A stretch of 64,000 bases of DNA from Fen-1135 sp963705275 (lineage in GTDB: Bacteria > Desulfobacterota > Syntrophia > Syntrophales > UBA2185): contig OY970063.1 in NCBI GenBank assembly GCA_963705275.1, forward strand, positions 1,488,001-1,552,000. The letters run 5' to 3'. Position numbers and translations under genes: made by a program. The notes beneath the pieces are model-generated. The model did not search any database. It was not told the DNA's origin and saw only the letters and a list, made by a program, of their open reading frames with translations. How positions within the stretch are numbered: the first letter of the stretch is position 1; each line of letters opens with the position of its first letter. Shown piece after piece: positions 33,587-44,499 of this stretch.

Positions 33587-34624
33587 TCAGCTTTGAAATG
33601 AGACTTCTCTTAAGACATCTATATGATCAAGAGCCATACCTGCACCTTTTGCAACTACACAGAGGGGATCGTCCGCGACTGCAACGGGAAGCCCGGTCTC
33701 TTCTTTTATAAGAAGGTCGAGATTCTTCAAGAGAGCCCCACCTCCGGTTAAGACAATGCCTCTTTCGACAATATCTCCGGCTAATTCCGGTGGGGCATTT
33801 TCCAGAACATCTCTTATTGTAGCTATAATAATATTTACCGGTTCCATGATGGCTTCCCTTACTTCTTCGGAATTAATCTCGACTATCGTCGGAATGCCAC
33901 GTACAATATTTCTTCCTTTGACGTTGAGTGTCCGCAACTCTCGATCCGGGTAAGCGCACCCAATGGTCGTTTTTATAATTTCTGCCGATCGTTCCCCTAT
34001 AAGAAGGCTGTATTTTCTCTTCATATACTGGATGATTTCCTCGTCCATTCTGTCACCGGCAATCCTCACAGACTTTGAGTAGACAATGCCCGACAGGGAT
34101 ATTACGGCTACTTCAGTGGTTCCACCACCGATGTCCACAACCATGGAGCTTGTCGGTTCCATCACAGGCAGTCCAGCACCAATGGCTGCTGCCATAGGCT
34201 CTTCAATGAAGTACATTTCCCTGGCACCCGCTGATTCCACGGTTTCCCTCACTGCCCTTCTTTCCACCTGAGTAATGCCCGAGGGTATCGATACAATAAT
34301 TCTGGGGCGGATCAGCGATCTGCGTTTGTGAACTTGTCGGATAAAGTGTCGGATCATGGCTTCAGTGATCTCGAAATCAGCGATGACTCCTTCTCTCAGG
34401 GGTCTAATTGCCACTATGTTGCCCGGGGTTCGGCCTAACATTTGTTTGGCTTCCAAACCGACAGCAAGGACTTTCTTTGAACCTCGTGAATCTTTGTTAA
34501 TGGCAACCACCGAAGGTTCATTCAACACAATCCCTTTGCCCTTCATGTAAACGAGTGTATTTGCCGTTCCCAAATCTATGGCGAGATCGCTGGAAAATTT
34601 TCCAAGAATAAAATCAAATAGCAA
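33587..34624 (-). CDS. mreB: Rod shape-determining protein MreB (actin-like)
   Basis: Bacterial actin that organises lateral cell-wall synthesis beneath the inner membrane. The 345 residues contain the phosphate-1 motif DLAIDLGTANTLVYMKGKG, IVSIPSGITQVERRAV, FIEEPMAAAIGAG, phosphate-2 DIGGGTTEVAVIS and adenosine site GIVLTGGGALLKNLD. Length is normal. GGAGG lies upstream of the ATG. It is not followed by mreC or mreD, so it is a solitary copy, perhaps one of several in the genome. It could act with the class A PBP encoded elsewhere in the window. Confidence 0.97.
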   Translation of the reverse strand: MLFDFILGKFSSDLAIDLGTANTLVYMKGKGIVLNEPSVVAINKDSRGSKKVLAVGLEAKQMLGRTPGNIVAIRPLREGVIADFEITEAMIRHFIRQVHKRRSLIRPRIIVSIPSGITQVERRAVRETVESAGAREMYFIEEPMAAAIGAGLPVMEPTSSMVVDIGGGTTEVAVISLSGIVYSKSVRIAGDRMDEEIIQYMKRKYSLLIGERSAEIIKTTIGCAYPDRELRTLNVKGRNIVRGIPTIVEINSEEVREAIMEPVNIIIATIRDVLENAPPELAGDIVERGIVLTGGGALLKNLDLLIKEETGLPVAVADDPLCVVAKGAGMALDHIDVLREVSFQS

Positions 34625-34704
34625 AACCTCTCCTCCTTACTTTTATTAACTTCAATTCATAGTGTACATCACTTTACCATGAGAAATTAGATCTCATTAA
34701 ATTG

Positions 34705-34739
34705 TCAAAACAAAAGGCAGGGTCAAATGGCTCTGCCTT
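34705..34739 (-). terminator. Terminator of the PA2779-like gene
   Basis: Minus-strand hairpin, AAGGCAGAGCC with GACCCTGCCTT (two G-T pairs), followed by TTGTTTTGAC. It lies 100 bp past the end of the PA2779-family gene and is one of the look-alike terminators. Confidence 0.7.
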
Positions 34740-34838
34740 CTTCATCTTCAGCAATAACTATTATGGATTGTAATGTAGCATAGAAGGTCAACATATGAAA
34801 ATCAACATTACAGCACTAACTCCTTCTCGTTTCATTCA

Positions 34839-35228
34839 CTACTTAACGATGACTTTATGTCCGGTCAATTCTATAAGAACGACGACGAGAATGGCTATGA
34901 CGAGAATAAGGACGATGACCCCGAGACCGTCGCCTCCCACCCTGACTTCATCAAGATTCGTCGCAAGCTGATGAATTTGTGCATCCGTCATTCCGTCCAG
35001 TCTCGATTTCACTTCCGCCTTGGTCATCCCGAACTTTTCCATGGTTTCCGAAACCATTCTCATCTCAAGTGCTTTTTGAATGGAGCCAAGGTCTTCGATT
35101 CTGTTTTGAGATCCCGGAGAAGCCTGCGAAGCTATTAACCCGGCTTCCACCCGCGGGACAAATCCTATGACAATCATCACGGCAACCATATACCAAGTTA
35201 CAGCTTGAACAAAGATTCGTCGCCTCAT
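34839..35228 (-). CDS. PA2779-family protein
   Basis: A 129-residue exported membrane protein. The ATG at 35228 follows AAAGGAGG by 6 nt (the next in-frame ATG upstream lacks this). It has a signal segment (to about residue 28), a helical part with a TMEKFGMTKAEVKSRLDGMT repeat-like stretch, and a C-terminal TM (VIVLILVIAILVVVLIELTG). This is the usual layout of the PA2779 family. In other genomes its neighbour is a PA2778-like C39-type peptidase, as here at 35719-36459. Role unknown, thought to be part of a surface or export system. Confidence 0.75.
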   Translation of the reverse strand: MRRRIFVQAVTWYMVAVMIVIGFVPRVEAGLIASQASPGSQNRIEDLGSIQKALEMRMVSETMEKFGMTKAEVKSRLDGMTDAQIHQLATNLDEVRVGGDGLGVIVLILVIAILVVVLIELTGHKVIVK

Positions 35229-35264
35229 ATCAAATCCTCCTTTACTATTTTCTGATCGCTTCAC

Positions 35265-35718
35265 AACCTCATTTGAAAGCCAAAGAATGAGGCTACCCGG
35301 AACCTAGTGATCGACCATGCGTGGTCGTGCGCTACTCAATTTTGCTGAGCCTGACGACTGCAAGACCCAAACCATCGCCCAATCTAATTGAAATTATTGA
35401 AATTGATATTTGATTATAGCCTCTATTTGAAGGAATTTTCATACAGTGCGAATGGCAGGGGTTTGCTCAAATGCGCCCAAGTCATCATAATACCATACAT
35501 AAACCATCTGAAGGTTTTGTCCTACAGTGTTAGCTTTTTAAGCTTTCGCATGCTTAATTTTATAGTGTTTGGTAGGTTTGATTATTGAGCAAGAAACCGG
35601 GGGATTAAACAAAGAACTCAACAGAAAGTGAGAGAAGGTCTTGGATCGGCCGCGTGATTACCTCTTGAAACAGAGTATGCAAGTCAAAATTGCCTGATGC
35701 CCCAGAGGACCTGCCGGT
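35265..35718. other. Intergenic gap, PA2779-like / C39 gene
   Basis: 454 bp with no convincing gene. There is no repeat A copy. Promoter elements for the PA2779 gene should be here. Confidence 0.35.
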
Positions 35719-36459
35719 TCATATTCTTGAGGTTACGGCGATTATCAATTCACTCGATATACGCCACCGGATTAAAAAATCTACGTAAGAGTAGGAGACT
35801 TCCGCCCCGTATCCCGGATCGGCTATGATCATTCTTCTTGCAGTATCGTCATACCCTATCACGACCGCCGCATGACGATTCCACGCCCTCCCGGACCCTG
35901 CGGCGTGCAGCCAGAGAACGGGGATATTATTGTCAATATTTTGTTTTATCAGTTCAAGGGTGCCGTGATCTTGGTAATTGACATCGAGCTTAAGCGCCTT
36001 GAGCTGATCAAAATATTTTAGAATCGCTTGCAGCGTCATGCCCCGCTCAAGGGGAACGCCGGACTCGATCGATACCTGCATCGGATCTATTCTGTAACCA
36101 TAATACTGGGCAATCATGGCTATACTGGTCAGGGCGCACCAGTTGGGATCCTGTTTCATAATAGGGAAATTTTTGAGCTTGTGTATAGTGTCGGGTGTTG
36201 CAGATGCTGTTTTTGATGCTTTTGTCTTTGGGGGCGCATTGTCTTCCCCTGTGGAAATATCTGTATTCGTGTCAGATCCCTCAACTCGTACTGATTTGGG
36301 GTTATCCACGCCTTCCGGCCGTTCATCCGAAAAATGGACTACGCCCTCACTGTCAACCCACTTGTACATTTTGGCGGCGTGTGAAGGCGCCGACAGCACC
36401 GCTATAAGGAGCACAGTCATCAAAAATTTTAGGCAGGTTGAATTAATTGCCATGTTCAT
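35719..36459 (-). CDS. C39-type papain-like cysteine peptidase with DUF4124 domain
   Basis: A 246-residue exported protein. The signal peptide (to about Ala29) is followed by a DUF4124-like segment (MYKWVDSEGVVHFSDERPEG), a Ser/Thr/Lys linker, then a C39-like domain at about 95-246. The catalytic Cys is in DPNWCALTSIAMIAQYYG, His in NRHAAVVIGYD and Asp in IADPGYG. It may cleave peptides, like the PA2778 family. The PA2779-like gene follows on the same strand, as in the PA2778-PA2779 pair of Pseudomonas. Confidence 0.8.
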   Translation of the reverse strand: MNMAINSTCLKFLMTVLLIAVLSAPSHAAKMYKWVDSEGVVHFSDERPEGVDNPKSVRVEGSDTNTDISTGEDNAPPKTKASKTASATPDTIHKLKNFPIMKQDPNWCALTSIAMIAQYYGYRIDPMQVSIESGVPLERGMTLQAILKYFDQLKALKLDVNYQDHGTLELIKQNIDNNIPVLWLHAAGSGRAWNRHAAVVIGYDDTARRMIIADPGYGAEVSYSYVDFLIRWRISSELIIAVTSRI

Positions 36460-36566
36460 AAAAAGTATTCACAGTTAATATCGTTCCATTATCTTATCGG
36501 CAGATTTTTTAAAAATGTTGATCGAAATTGAATACGGCGATGATTATGCATTACGTGGTGAAATGT

Positions 36567-36640
36567 TGCAAGAAGAATGGAAAGAAATGCTTATTATGTA
36601 GCGAAGTCGATTATTGCTTACATCTACGAGTTAAGCATAC
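36567..36640 (+). repeat. Dispersed intergenic repeat A, copy 4 (partial)
   Basis: Shares the 3' part of copy 3: GAATGGAAAGAAATGC then ATTATGTAGCGAAGTCGATT then GCTTACATCTACGA. Its 5' portion is absent or strongly diverged. Confidence 0.6.
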
Positions 36641-36688
36641 AGGAACTAAGGAACTATTAAGAACTGCTATTTGAAATCAAGCAATGTT

Positions 36689-36726
36689 CCTGTTCAGCGG
36701 CGGCAATACGCCGTCCGCTGAACAGG
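36689..36726 (-). terminator. Strong hairpin downstream of katG
   Basis: 12-bp perfect arms CCTGTTCAGCGG / CCGCTGAACAGG with a second 4-bp CGGC/GCCG stem at the tip. It lies about 60 bp after the katG stop. The T-tract is weak, so termination is inferred from position and stem strength. Confidence 0.6.
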
Positions 36727-36787
36727 TTGTTAGCTAACCGTTTTTTCGCCGCCCTGTCAAAAGCCCTCGAAGACTTTTATGCTGCGA

Positions 36788-38959
<2,172 letters not shown>

Positions 38960-38994
38960 AACATTTCCTCCTTTCATCTTGATTTATTCAGATT

Positions 38995-39429
38995 TTACTT
39001 AACTTTCCTTTGTCTTTTATTACATTCTCGACAGTATCCGTAATACTCTAGCCTGTTTTTTGTGATCACAAAGCCCGTTTTTTTTGCCACAACTCTCTGA
39101 TCAAGAGAGCGAGGGATTTTGTAATCGATGATCTTTCCGCATCTTTCACAGATCAGATTGATGTGCTCGTCAAGATTACCCTCGCAGCGATTCTCCACCC
39201 CATCGAACTGAAGAGTTGTGATGATGCCATGCCGGGCAAATTCATTGATAGTCGCATAGGTCGTGGATAAGCTCAGGCTCTTGCTTTTTTTTCTTGCTTC
39301 CTTGTATATGAAGCGTGCACCGGGATGAAGATGCCCTTTCTCAACTAACACGTTAATAATAGCAAGTCTTTGAGGGGTGATTCTCAATCCTCGCTCTTTC
39401 AATTTTTGAACGATTGAATCTCTTGTCAT
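38995..39429 (-). CDS. perR: Fur-family regulator, PerR-like
   Basis: A 144-residue Fur/PerR-type repressor. The N-terminal winged helix has LRITPQRLAIINVLVEKGHLH and LSLSTTYATINEFARHG. The C-terminal metal site shows DEHINLICERCGKIIDYK and a final CRECNKRQ pair, which provide the structural Zn cysteines. It is directly upstream of katG on the same strand, so it should sense peroxide and repress katG. A promoter with an overlapping dyad lies at 39454-39492. Confidence 0.9.
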   Translation of the reverse strand: MTRDSIVQKLKERGLRITPQRLAIINVLVEKGHLHPGARFIYKEARKKSKSLSLSTTYATINEFARHGIITTLQFDGVENRCEGNLDEHINLICERCGKIIDYKIPRSLDQRVVAKKTGFVITKNRLEYYGYCRECNKRQRKVK

Positions 39430-39453
39430 TTTGTTTTATCAGGAATCATTCCA

Positions 39454-39492
39454 GATTGTAATATTAGATACTCGCTGCTTGTTGTTTGTCAA
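39454..39492 (-). promoter_or_regulatory. Candidate sigma-70 promoter and PerR-like operator for perR-katG
   Basis: Minus strand: TTGACA (39492-39487), 18-nt spacer, TCTAAT (39468-39463). A 14-bp dyad ATCTAAT/ATTACAA overlaps the -10. Its halves match a PerR half-site at 5 and 6 of 7 positions but lack the central base of the usual 7-1-7 box. This would fit autorepression by PerR. Not tested. Confidence 0.4.
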
Positions 39493-39687
39493 GACATTCC
39501 TTAAAGCGCTATCTATTGGTCCTATGAAATACTACCCGTTCCCTGCGAAGGCTCTTGTTACAGCAAGATATGACCCGGCTCCTTAACAGGATTAGTGCAT
39601 TTCGAAGGTCAAAATGAGGGAAGGGCTTATTTTCATCTGCCGCCTCTATGATAAGATGATTTAAAATAGTCAAAGGAGGTGGCAGCG
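39493..39687. other. Gap upstream of YHS gene
   Basis: 195 bp between divergent genes, presumably holding the promoter of the YHS/GLG1 gene pair. No other element recognised. Confidence 0.3.
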
Positions 39688-39861
39688 ATGGCGCGATATT
39701 GTGTTGACCCTGTCTGCAAGTGCAAATTCGAGGAAGAAAAGGCGATGCACAGCAGTGAACACGAGGGGAAGAAAGTTTTCTTCTGCTCCGTGGAATGTAA
39801 AGAGGAATTTGAAAAAAAACCCCTGGAGTATATGGCTGAATATCTGAGAAGCGGCGCTTAA
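39688..39861 (+). CDS. YHS-domain metal-binding protein
   Basis: A 57-residue protein consisting of one YHS-like domain: YCVDPVCKC at the N-terminus, and VFFCSVECKEEFEKKP with the second Cys pair. These domains bind metal (Cu, Fe or Zn) and occur in copper-handling and heavy-metal proteins. The ATG at 39688 has GGAGG 9 nt upstream; a GTG at 39679 is less likely. It precedes the Cys-rich repeat gene by 34 bp. Confidence 0.8.
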   Translation: MARYCVDPVCKCKFEEEKAMHSSEHEGKKVFFCSVECKEEFEKKPLEYMAEYLRSGA

Positions 39862-39895
39862 TCAGTATGTTTCTCGATAATAAAAGGAGGAAAAT

Positions 39896-40318
39896 ATGAA
39901 ACAGATTAACAGAATTTATCCTGCGATCCTGATCGCCGGTTTTATCTGCCTGGCCATGATGCTGGGCGCTTATGCATATGCTGCTGATAAGAATCCTTGT
40001 GCAGAAGATATTGCAAAATTCTGCGGCAACATCAAATTCGGCACGCCGGCCATGGTGAATTGCCTTGAATCGCATGAGGCTCAGCTATCTGCTGCATGCA
40101 GAGAATACGAGGCAACGATGGAGGGGAAAAGGGGCGAGAGAATGGAACAAGCTAAGGTTTATGCCAAGTTCCGGCAGGCATGTCGTGGTGATATCGCCAG
40201 ATTCTGCAGGGATGCAGACCCCAAGCAAGGCGGAACTGTTAAGTGCCTGAAAGGCCATGCAAACGAGATATCCCCCGCATGCAGCAAAGCCGTAAAAATG
40301 ATAGACGTGGAAAAATAG
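39896..40318 (+). CDS. Exported protein with Cys-rich GLG1-type repeats
   Basis: A 140-residue secreted protein. After a signal peptide (to about residue 30) there are two Cys-rich repeats: CAEDIAKFCGNIKFGTPAMV..C and CRGDIARFCRDADPKQGGTV..C, each with a C...D...FC...G....C..H....S.AC pattern. This is the Cys_rich repeat of Golgi protein GLG1, also found in bacterial periplasmic proteins. The conserved cysteines and His suggest disulfides or metal binding. It is cotranscribed with the YHS protein and adjacent to perR-katG, pointing to oxidative or metal stress. Role not established. Confidence 0.8.
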   Translation: MKQINRIYPAILIAGFICLAMMLGAYAYAADKNPCAEDIAKFCGNIKFGTPAMVNCLESHEAQLSAACREYEATMEGKRGERMEQAKVYAKFRQACRGDIARFCRDADPKQGGTVKCLKGHANEISPACSKAVKMIDVEK

Positions 40319-40358
40319 AAGACAAGTTAGAATGCACTGGAGGTAGCAAAGCAGGGAG

Positions 40359-40390
40359 GGCAGAGCCGATTGGCTCTGCCTTTCTTGTCT
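40359..40390 (+). terminator. Rho-independent terminator
   Basis: Perfect 9-bp stem, GGCAGAGCC and GGCTCTGCC (40359-40367 with 40372-40380), 4-nt loop and TTTCTTGTCT tail. Ends the YHS/GLG1 unit. Confidence 0.85.
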
Positions 40391-40407
40391 TGTCATGATC
40401 TAATGAT

Positions 40408-40497
40408 CTACTTGTAGTAGCCGCAGATAATAATCTTATCACCAACCTTTTCAAAAAATACATTGAAGACCTGACCTGACCGGAGAAGCCAAATTTC
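40408..40497 (-). pseudogene. C-terminal remnant of a Cache-domain protein
   Basis: Minus-strand frame from a TGA (40500-40498) to TAG at 40408 ends VFFEKVGDKIIICGYYK, while the intact gene at 44607-45092 ends TFFERIGDVIIICGYYK. At least 17 codons are homologous. The rest of the gene is gone. Confidence 0.7.
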
Positions 40498-40703
40498 TCA
40501 GTATTTTGTTTTTCTAATCCAAAGGATAATCTAATTTAAGGCTTTTCCCGACTTGATTTTTCATTAACTTAAGTAAGATAGAGTAATTAGGAATAAAAGC
40601 TATTTCTGAAATCTATATTGCGGCGTAATAGTTACAATTACCAGGCTCCTCGCTCGATTAATTCCGGTCACATAATATTTTCTATAATCTATCGTTGGCG
40701 AAG

Positions 40704-41630
40704 ATGAAAAAAAACAAGCTCCTCCTTGCTTTCCTTTTCCTTCTCTTGCTCGTCATACCTGCAGTTGTAGTTTCGCTGCAGGATGCGGGGAGCAATGATA
40801 TTTATGTCGGCGCTGAAACCTGTAAAGGCTGTCATAAAGATCGCTACGAGAGCTATATAAAATCCAACCATGCAAAGAAAGTAATCCCCGATAGCCCCGC
40901 AAACAAAAAAGCCTGTGAGACCTGTCATGGCCCCGGTATGGCGCATGTACAGAAAGGGGGAGGCAGAGGGACAGGCATGTTTTCATTTATCAAGCAACGC
41001 GATGCCGATGCAAAATCATCAAGATGTCTTTCCTGCCACCAGGACTTTAGGGCCATATCTTTCTGGAACATGAGCAGGCACAAGGTAAATGGCATTTCCT
41101 GCGATAAATGTCATAGCATCCATTCAGGAACAGGAAAAAACCTCAGGGCCAAAGAACCTGCTCTTTGCATTACCTGCCATCTGAGTATAAGGGCGCAGCT
41201 AAACAAGCAATCGCACCACCCATTGAAAGAGGGCCTCATGAAATGCACCCAGTGTCATTCCCAGCACGGCGAGTTCGGGTCAAAGATGATCAAGGCGGAT
41301 ACGGTAAATGAGCTCTGTTATAAATGCCATTCAGAAAAGCGCGGTCCATTCATGTGGCAGCACCCTCCTGTGGAGGAGAATTGTCTGACCTGCCATGTGC
41401 CCCATGGCAGCAACCATGCGAAACTCCTGACATCGAGGCCGCCGCTTCTCTGCCAGAAATGCCATGATGCCACCCAGCACCCGGGCAACATTTACACCAG
41501 CTTCGAAACCTTCAAGGGAACAGCAGCATCGAGCAAGAATCGTATGTTTGCCCGCGGCTGTCTCAACTGTCATTCGAATATCCACGGGGGCATGGGGCCG
41601 TCAACGAGGGGTAAACACTTTGTAAGATAA
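40704..41630 (+). CDS. mtrA: Decaheme c-type cytochrome (MtrA/DmsE family)
   Basis: A 308-residue periplasmic cytochrome. The signal peptide includes LLLAFLFLLLLVIPAVVV. Ten CxxCH heme motifs are present: CKGCH, CETCH, CLSCH, CDKCH, CITCH, CTQCH, CYKCH, CLTCH, CQKCH, CLNCH. Ten hemes and the overall layout match MtrA/DmsE/PioA decahemes, which carry electrons through an outer-membrane porin. A TTG at 40695 is an alternative start. It is followed after 12 bp by the MtrB-like porin gene. Maturation would use resB/ccsB, encoded elsewhere in this window. Confidence 0.92.
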   Translation: MKKNKLLLAFLFLLLLVIPAVVVSLQDAGSNDIYVGAETCKGCHKDRYESYIKSNHAKKVIPDSPANKKACETCHGPGMAHVQKGGGRGTGMFSFIKQRDADAKSSRCLSCHQDFRAISFWNMSRHKVNGISCDKCHSIHSGTGKNLRAKEPALCITCHLSIRAQLNKQSHHPLKEGLMKCTQCHSQHGEFGSKMIKADTVNELCYKCHSEKRGPFMWQHPPVEENCLTCHVPHGSNHAKLLTSRPPLLCQKCHDATQHPGNIYTSFETFKGTAASSKNRMFARGCLNCHSNIHGGMGPSTRGKHFVR

Positions 41631-41642
41631 TAAAGAGCGCAT

Positions 41643-43739
41643 ATGAAAAGATGGATAATCTCATCGATGCTGATATTCAGCATGGCCTCATTTTCCATGG
41701 CCCTCGCCGAGGATGATAAATTATCGGGCGAGGTTTCCGCTACCGGTATGCTTACTAGTGTCGGCGGCAATAACGCCAAGTTCAATGAATACCGGGATGT
41801 CAGGGATGGTGTCTATGGCGACGTCAAGCTCAAGTATGAGTCTGAAAGAAGTTACGTTGATTTAAATGCCCAGGACATGGGCTACGATACACAACGTTAC
41901 AGCATTAGAGGCGGTGTATGGGGGGACTTCAAGTTCGACCTCAATTATGACGAACTCCCTCACAACATCACCTATGACGCCAAGACTCTCTATTCGGGAG
42001 CCGGCACTTCGAACCTCACCTATCCGACACATCCACCAAGCACCGACACCAATACCTGGAATACCTTCGACTATTCGACGAAGAGGAAAAGTTACAGCGG
42101 AGGGTTCCAGGTCGACAAACTTAAGCCTTTTTTCTTCGATGCTTCGGCATCAAGCGAACGGAAGACGGGAATTTATCCCCTCGGCGCCGCCGGGACGACA
42201 CCGGGGGGAATCGCCATAGAACTGCCGGCGCCGATTGACTACAGGACAGACAGTATAAATATAGCGGCCGGATATATCCGGAATCCGCTGCGCCTTTCAC
42301 TTGGCTACATATACAGCAGCTTCAGCAACAGTGATCCCAATTTGAATTTCCGGAATCCCGCGACGGCCAATACAGCGTCGGCAATGGATACTTTCACGAT
42401 GCCCCCTGATAACTACTACTACCAGGTCAACATGACAGGTTCACTCAGACTTCCCATGAACAGCAAGTTCGACATGAAACTTGCCACAGGGAGCGCCAAA
42501 TCAGATGCGATCTTGCTTACTTCATACGTCGCCGATGTTCCCGGGGGGTTGAGGAACATTGCCCTGAGCAAGTCAACCTTTAATGGCCAGATCGACACAC
42601 GCAATCTTGCCATGTCGGTGACTTCGAAGCCTCTTTCTTTCCTCGACGGCAGACTTTTCGTCAAGTATGATGAGAGGGAAAATAAGTCGGATCAGATTGC
42701 CATAACGGACCCGACGCAGACACCTTCAACTTTTACGAATCCCCTCTTTGATTACAGGAAAGTGAAATTCGGCACGGAGCTTGGCTTCCGGCTGCCAGCG
42801 AAATTCTATCTCAATACGAATTACAGCTATGGGACAATAAACAGAATGAGGGATGACATACCGGAGAACAGGGACAACACATACGGCGCTGAATTGAAAT
42901 GGACAGGGCTTGATTTCATGGCGGCGAGGATCGGGTATGAAAGATTGGACAGGAAGGCGGATTTCAATACGCCGGCCGGCGGGACGAGCGACATCGAATA
43001 CTTCATCAGGCGTTTCGACGCAGCAGCAAAATACCAGGATACCTACAAGGCCATTCTGGATTTCTTCCCCATGGAAAACCTGAGTTTCAGCCTGGGCTAC
43101 AAGTACAAGGAAGCGAATTATCCCGACACGATCCTGGGTTTGACTGGAGAAAAGCGTGATGAATTCTACATTGACGCGGACTACCTGATAGGAAAGTGGG
43201 TGAGGTTCTTCGCCTTCTTTGATTATGAACGTATCCGGCAAGATCAGTTCCAGCGGCAGACAACATCGACGGTTGACCCCACACTTCCACCGACGGCAAC
43301 GAGCTTCAACTGGACTGCATTTCAAAAAGACGAATCATACAGTTATACGATCGGAACGGACATTTTTATCATCAAGGACAAACTAACACTCCGCCTCCAG
43401 CACAGTTACCTTGAATCCAATGGCTCTGTAGATTATACCTATCTCCTCGGCGGCAATCCGCTTCCGGCGGGAAGAACACAGGAAAACATAGACCTCTCCA
43501 GCCTTGATGATTACAAGCTTCGCTATTATCTCATCAAGCTGACCTATAATATCAATAAGGCTTCGTCTGTTGCGGTAGGTTATGCCTACGAAAAATATAT
43601 TTATAGCGATGCCCAGTATGACGGATATCAATATGTTCCTGGGACGGCGGGGACAAACGGCGCGTATCTGACCGGTGCTTACGCTGATCCATCCTACGAA
43701 TCCCATGTTATATTTTTGACTGTCTCGTACCGGTTCTGA
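41643..43739 (+). CDS. mtrB: MtrB/PioB-family outer-membrane beta-barrel
   Basis: A 698-residue outer-membrane porin. The signal peptide is MKRWIISSMLIFSMASFSMA, then DKLSGEVSATGMLTSVGGNN begins the barrel. Many alternating strands and aromatic/Gly turns run to the C-terminus, which ends in an outer-membrane YRF motif. Size and decaheme partner match MtrB. The N-terminal CXXC of Shewanella MtrB is absent. It would sheath the MtrA-like decaheme and form a conduit for electrons across the outer membrane. No MtrC-like surface cytochrome is visible nearby. Confidence 0.88.
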   Translation: MKRWIISSMLIFSMASFSMALAEDDKLSGEVSATGMLTSVGGNNAKFNEYRDVRDGVYGDVKLKYESERSYVDLNAQDMGYDTQRYSIRGGVWGDFKFDLNYDELPHNITYDAKTLYSGAGTSNLTYPTHPPSTDTNTWNTFDYSTKRKSYSGGFQVDKLKPFFFDASASSERKTGIYPLGAAGTTPGGIAIELPAPIDYRTDSINIAAGYIRNPLRLSLGYIYSSFSNSDPNLNFRNPATANTASAMDTFTMPPDNYYYQVNMTGSLRLPMNSKFDMKLATGSAKSDAILLTSYVADVPGGLRNIALSKSTFNGQIDTRNLAMSVTSKPLSFLDGRLFVKYDERENKSDQIAITDPTQTPSTFTNPLFDYRKVKFGTELGFRLPAKFYLNTNYSYGTINRMRDDIPENRDNTYGAELKWTGLDFMAARIGYERLDRKADFNTPAGGTSDIEYFIRRFDAAAKYQDTYKAILDFFPMENLSFSLGYKYKEANYPDTILGLTGEKRDEFYIDADYLIGKWVRFFAFFDYERIRQDQFQRQTTSTVDPTLPPTATSFNWTAFQKDESYSYTIGTDIFIIKDKLTLRLQHSYLESNGSVDYTYLLGGNPLPAGRTQENIDLSSLDDYKLRYYLIKLTYNINKASSVAVGYAYEKYIYSDAQYDGYQYVPGTAGTNGAYLTGAYADPSYESHVIFLTVSYRF

Positions 43740-43774
43740 AACGGCATTTCAATAAAAGAAAGGTGTAAAACAAA

Positions 43775-44479
43775 ATGGAATTCCTCTACCAGTTCTTACA
43801 CAGCCATGGATATGATCTTCCGCTGCATCCCCCGCTTACCCACATGCCTACAGGGCTTGTCGTCGCCGCGCTCTTATTCCTTGTCGTCGGTCTGATATTC
43901 AGGCGGAGCAACTTTCTGACCACGGCCCGTTACTGCATTGTCCTCGCTCTGATCTCTTTCTTTCCGGCAGTGTTCATTGGTTTCACTGACTGGTATCACT
44001 TCTATGCCGGGGTATTGATATTTCCGATTAAGGTGAAGATCATACTGAGCGGTGCGCTGCTGATTTTTCTTGCCGCCGCCGTCATTGTGGAAATAAAGAA
44101 AATAGGAGGTCCTATGATTAAATTTGCCATTTATCTATTGTGCTTCGTTGCAGTCGTTGGAATAGGTCATTACGGTGGCCAGTTGGTCTTCTGCCAGAGC
44201 GATGCCGCCTCTTCCGGCGATATCGGGCAAGGAGAAAAAATCTATACCGCAAATTGCGGAGGCTGCCATCCCAATGGTGGGAATGTTATTAATTCTCAGC
44301 TTCCTGTCGTCGGCTCTCCACCGCTCAAGAATCTGGACACCTTTACAAAATTCAACAGGATTCCTTTGAGGCCGGATGGGTCGAAGGGCGTAATGCCTGC
44401 TTTTCCGAAAGACAAGATTTCTGATCAGGAGATGAAGCAGGTCTATGAATACATCACAAAAAGTCTAAAGCAAAAGTAG
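43775..44479 (+). CDS. DUF2231 membrane domain fused to cytochrome c
   Basis: A 234-residue protein. The N-terminal part is a four-helix DUF2231-like membrane domain (about 20-140; LPLHPPLTHMPTGLVVAALL). The C-terminal part is a class I cytochrome c with one CGGCH motif (C161-H165) and a methionine-containing tail (KGVMPAFPKDKISDQEMKQV). It follows the mtrB-like gene by 35 bp on the same strand, so I infer it transfers electrons from the quinone pool to the MtrA-like decaheme, the role CymA plays in Shewanella. It is not CymA-like in sequence. Confidence 0.8.
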   Translation: MEFLYQFLHSHGYDLPLHPPLTHMPTGLVVAALLFLVVGLIFRRSNFLTTARYCIVLALISFFPAVFIGFTDWYHFYAGVLIFPIKVKIILSGALLIFLAAAVIVEIKKIGGPMIKFAIYLLCFVAVVGIGHYGGQLVFCQSDAASSGDIGQGEKIYTANCGGCHPNGGNVINSQLPVVGSPPLKNLDTFTKFNRIPLRPDGSKGVMPAFPKDKISDQEMKQVYEYITKSLKQK

Positions 44480-44499
44480 CCAGCCAGATACTCAAGGTA

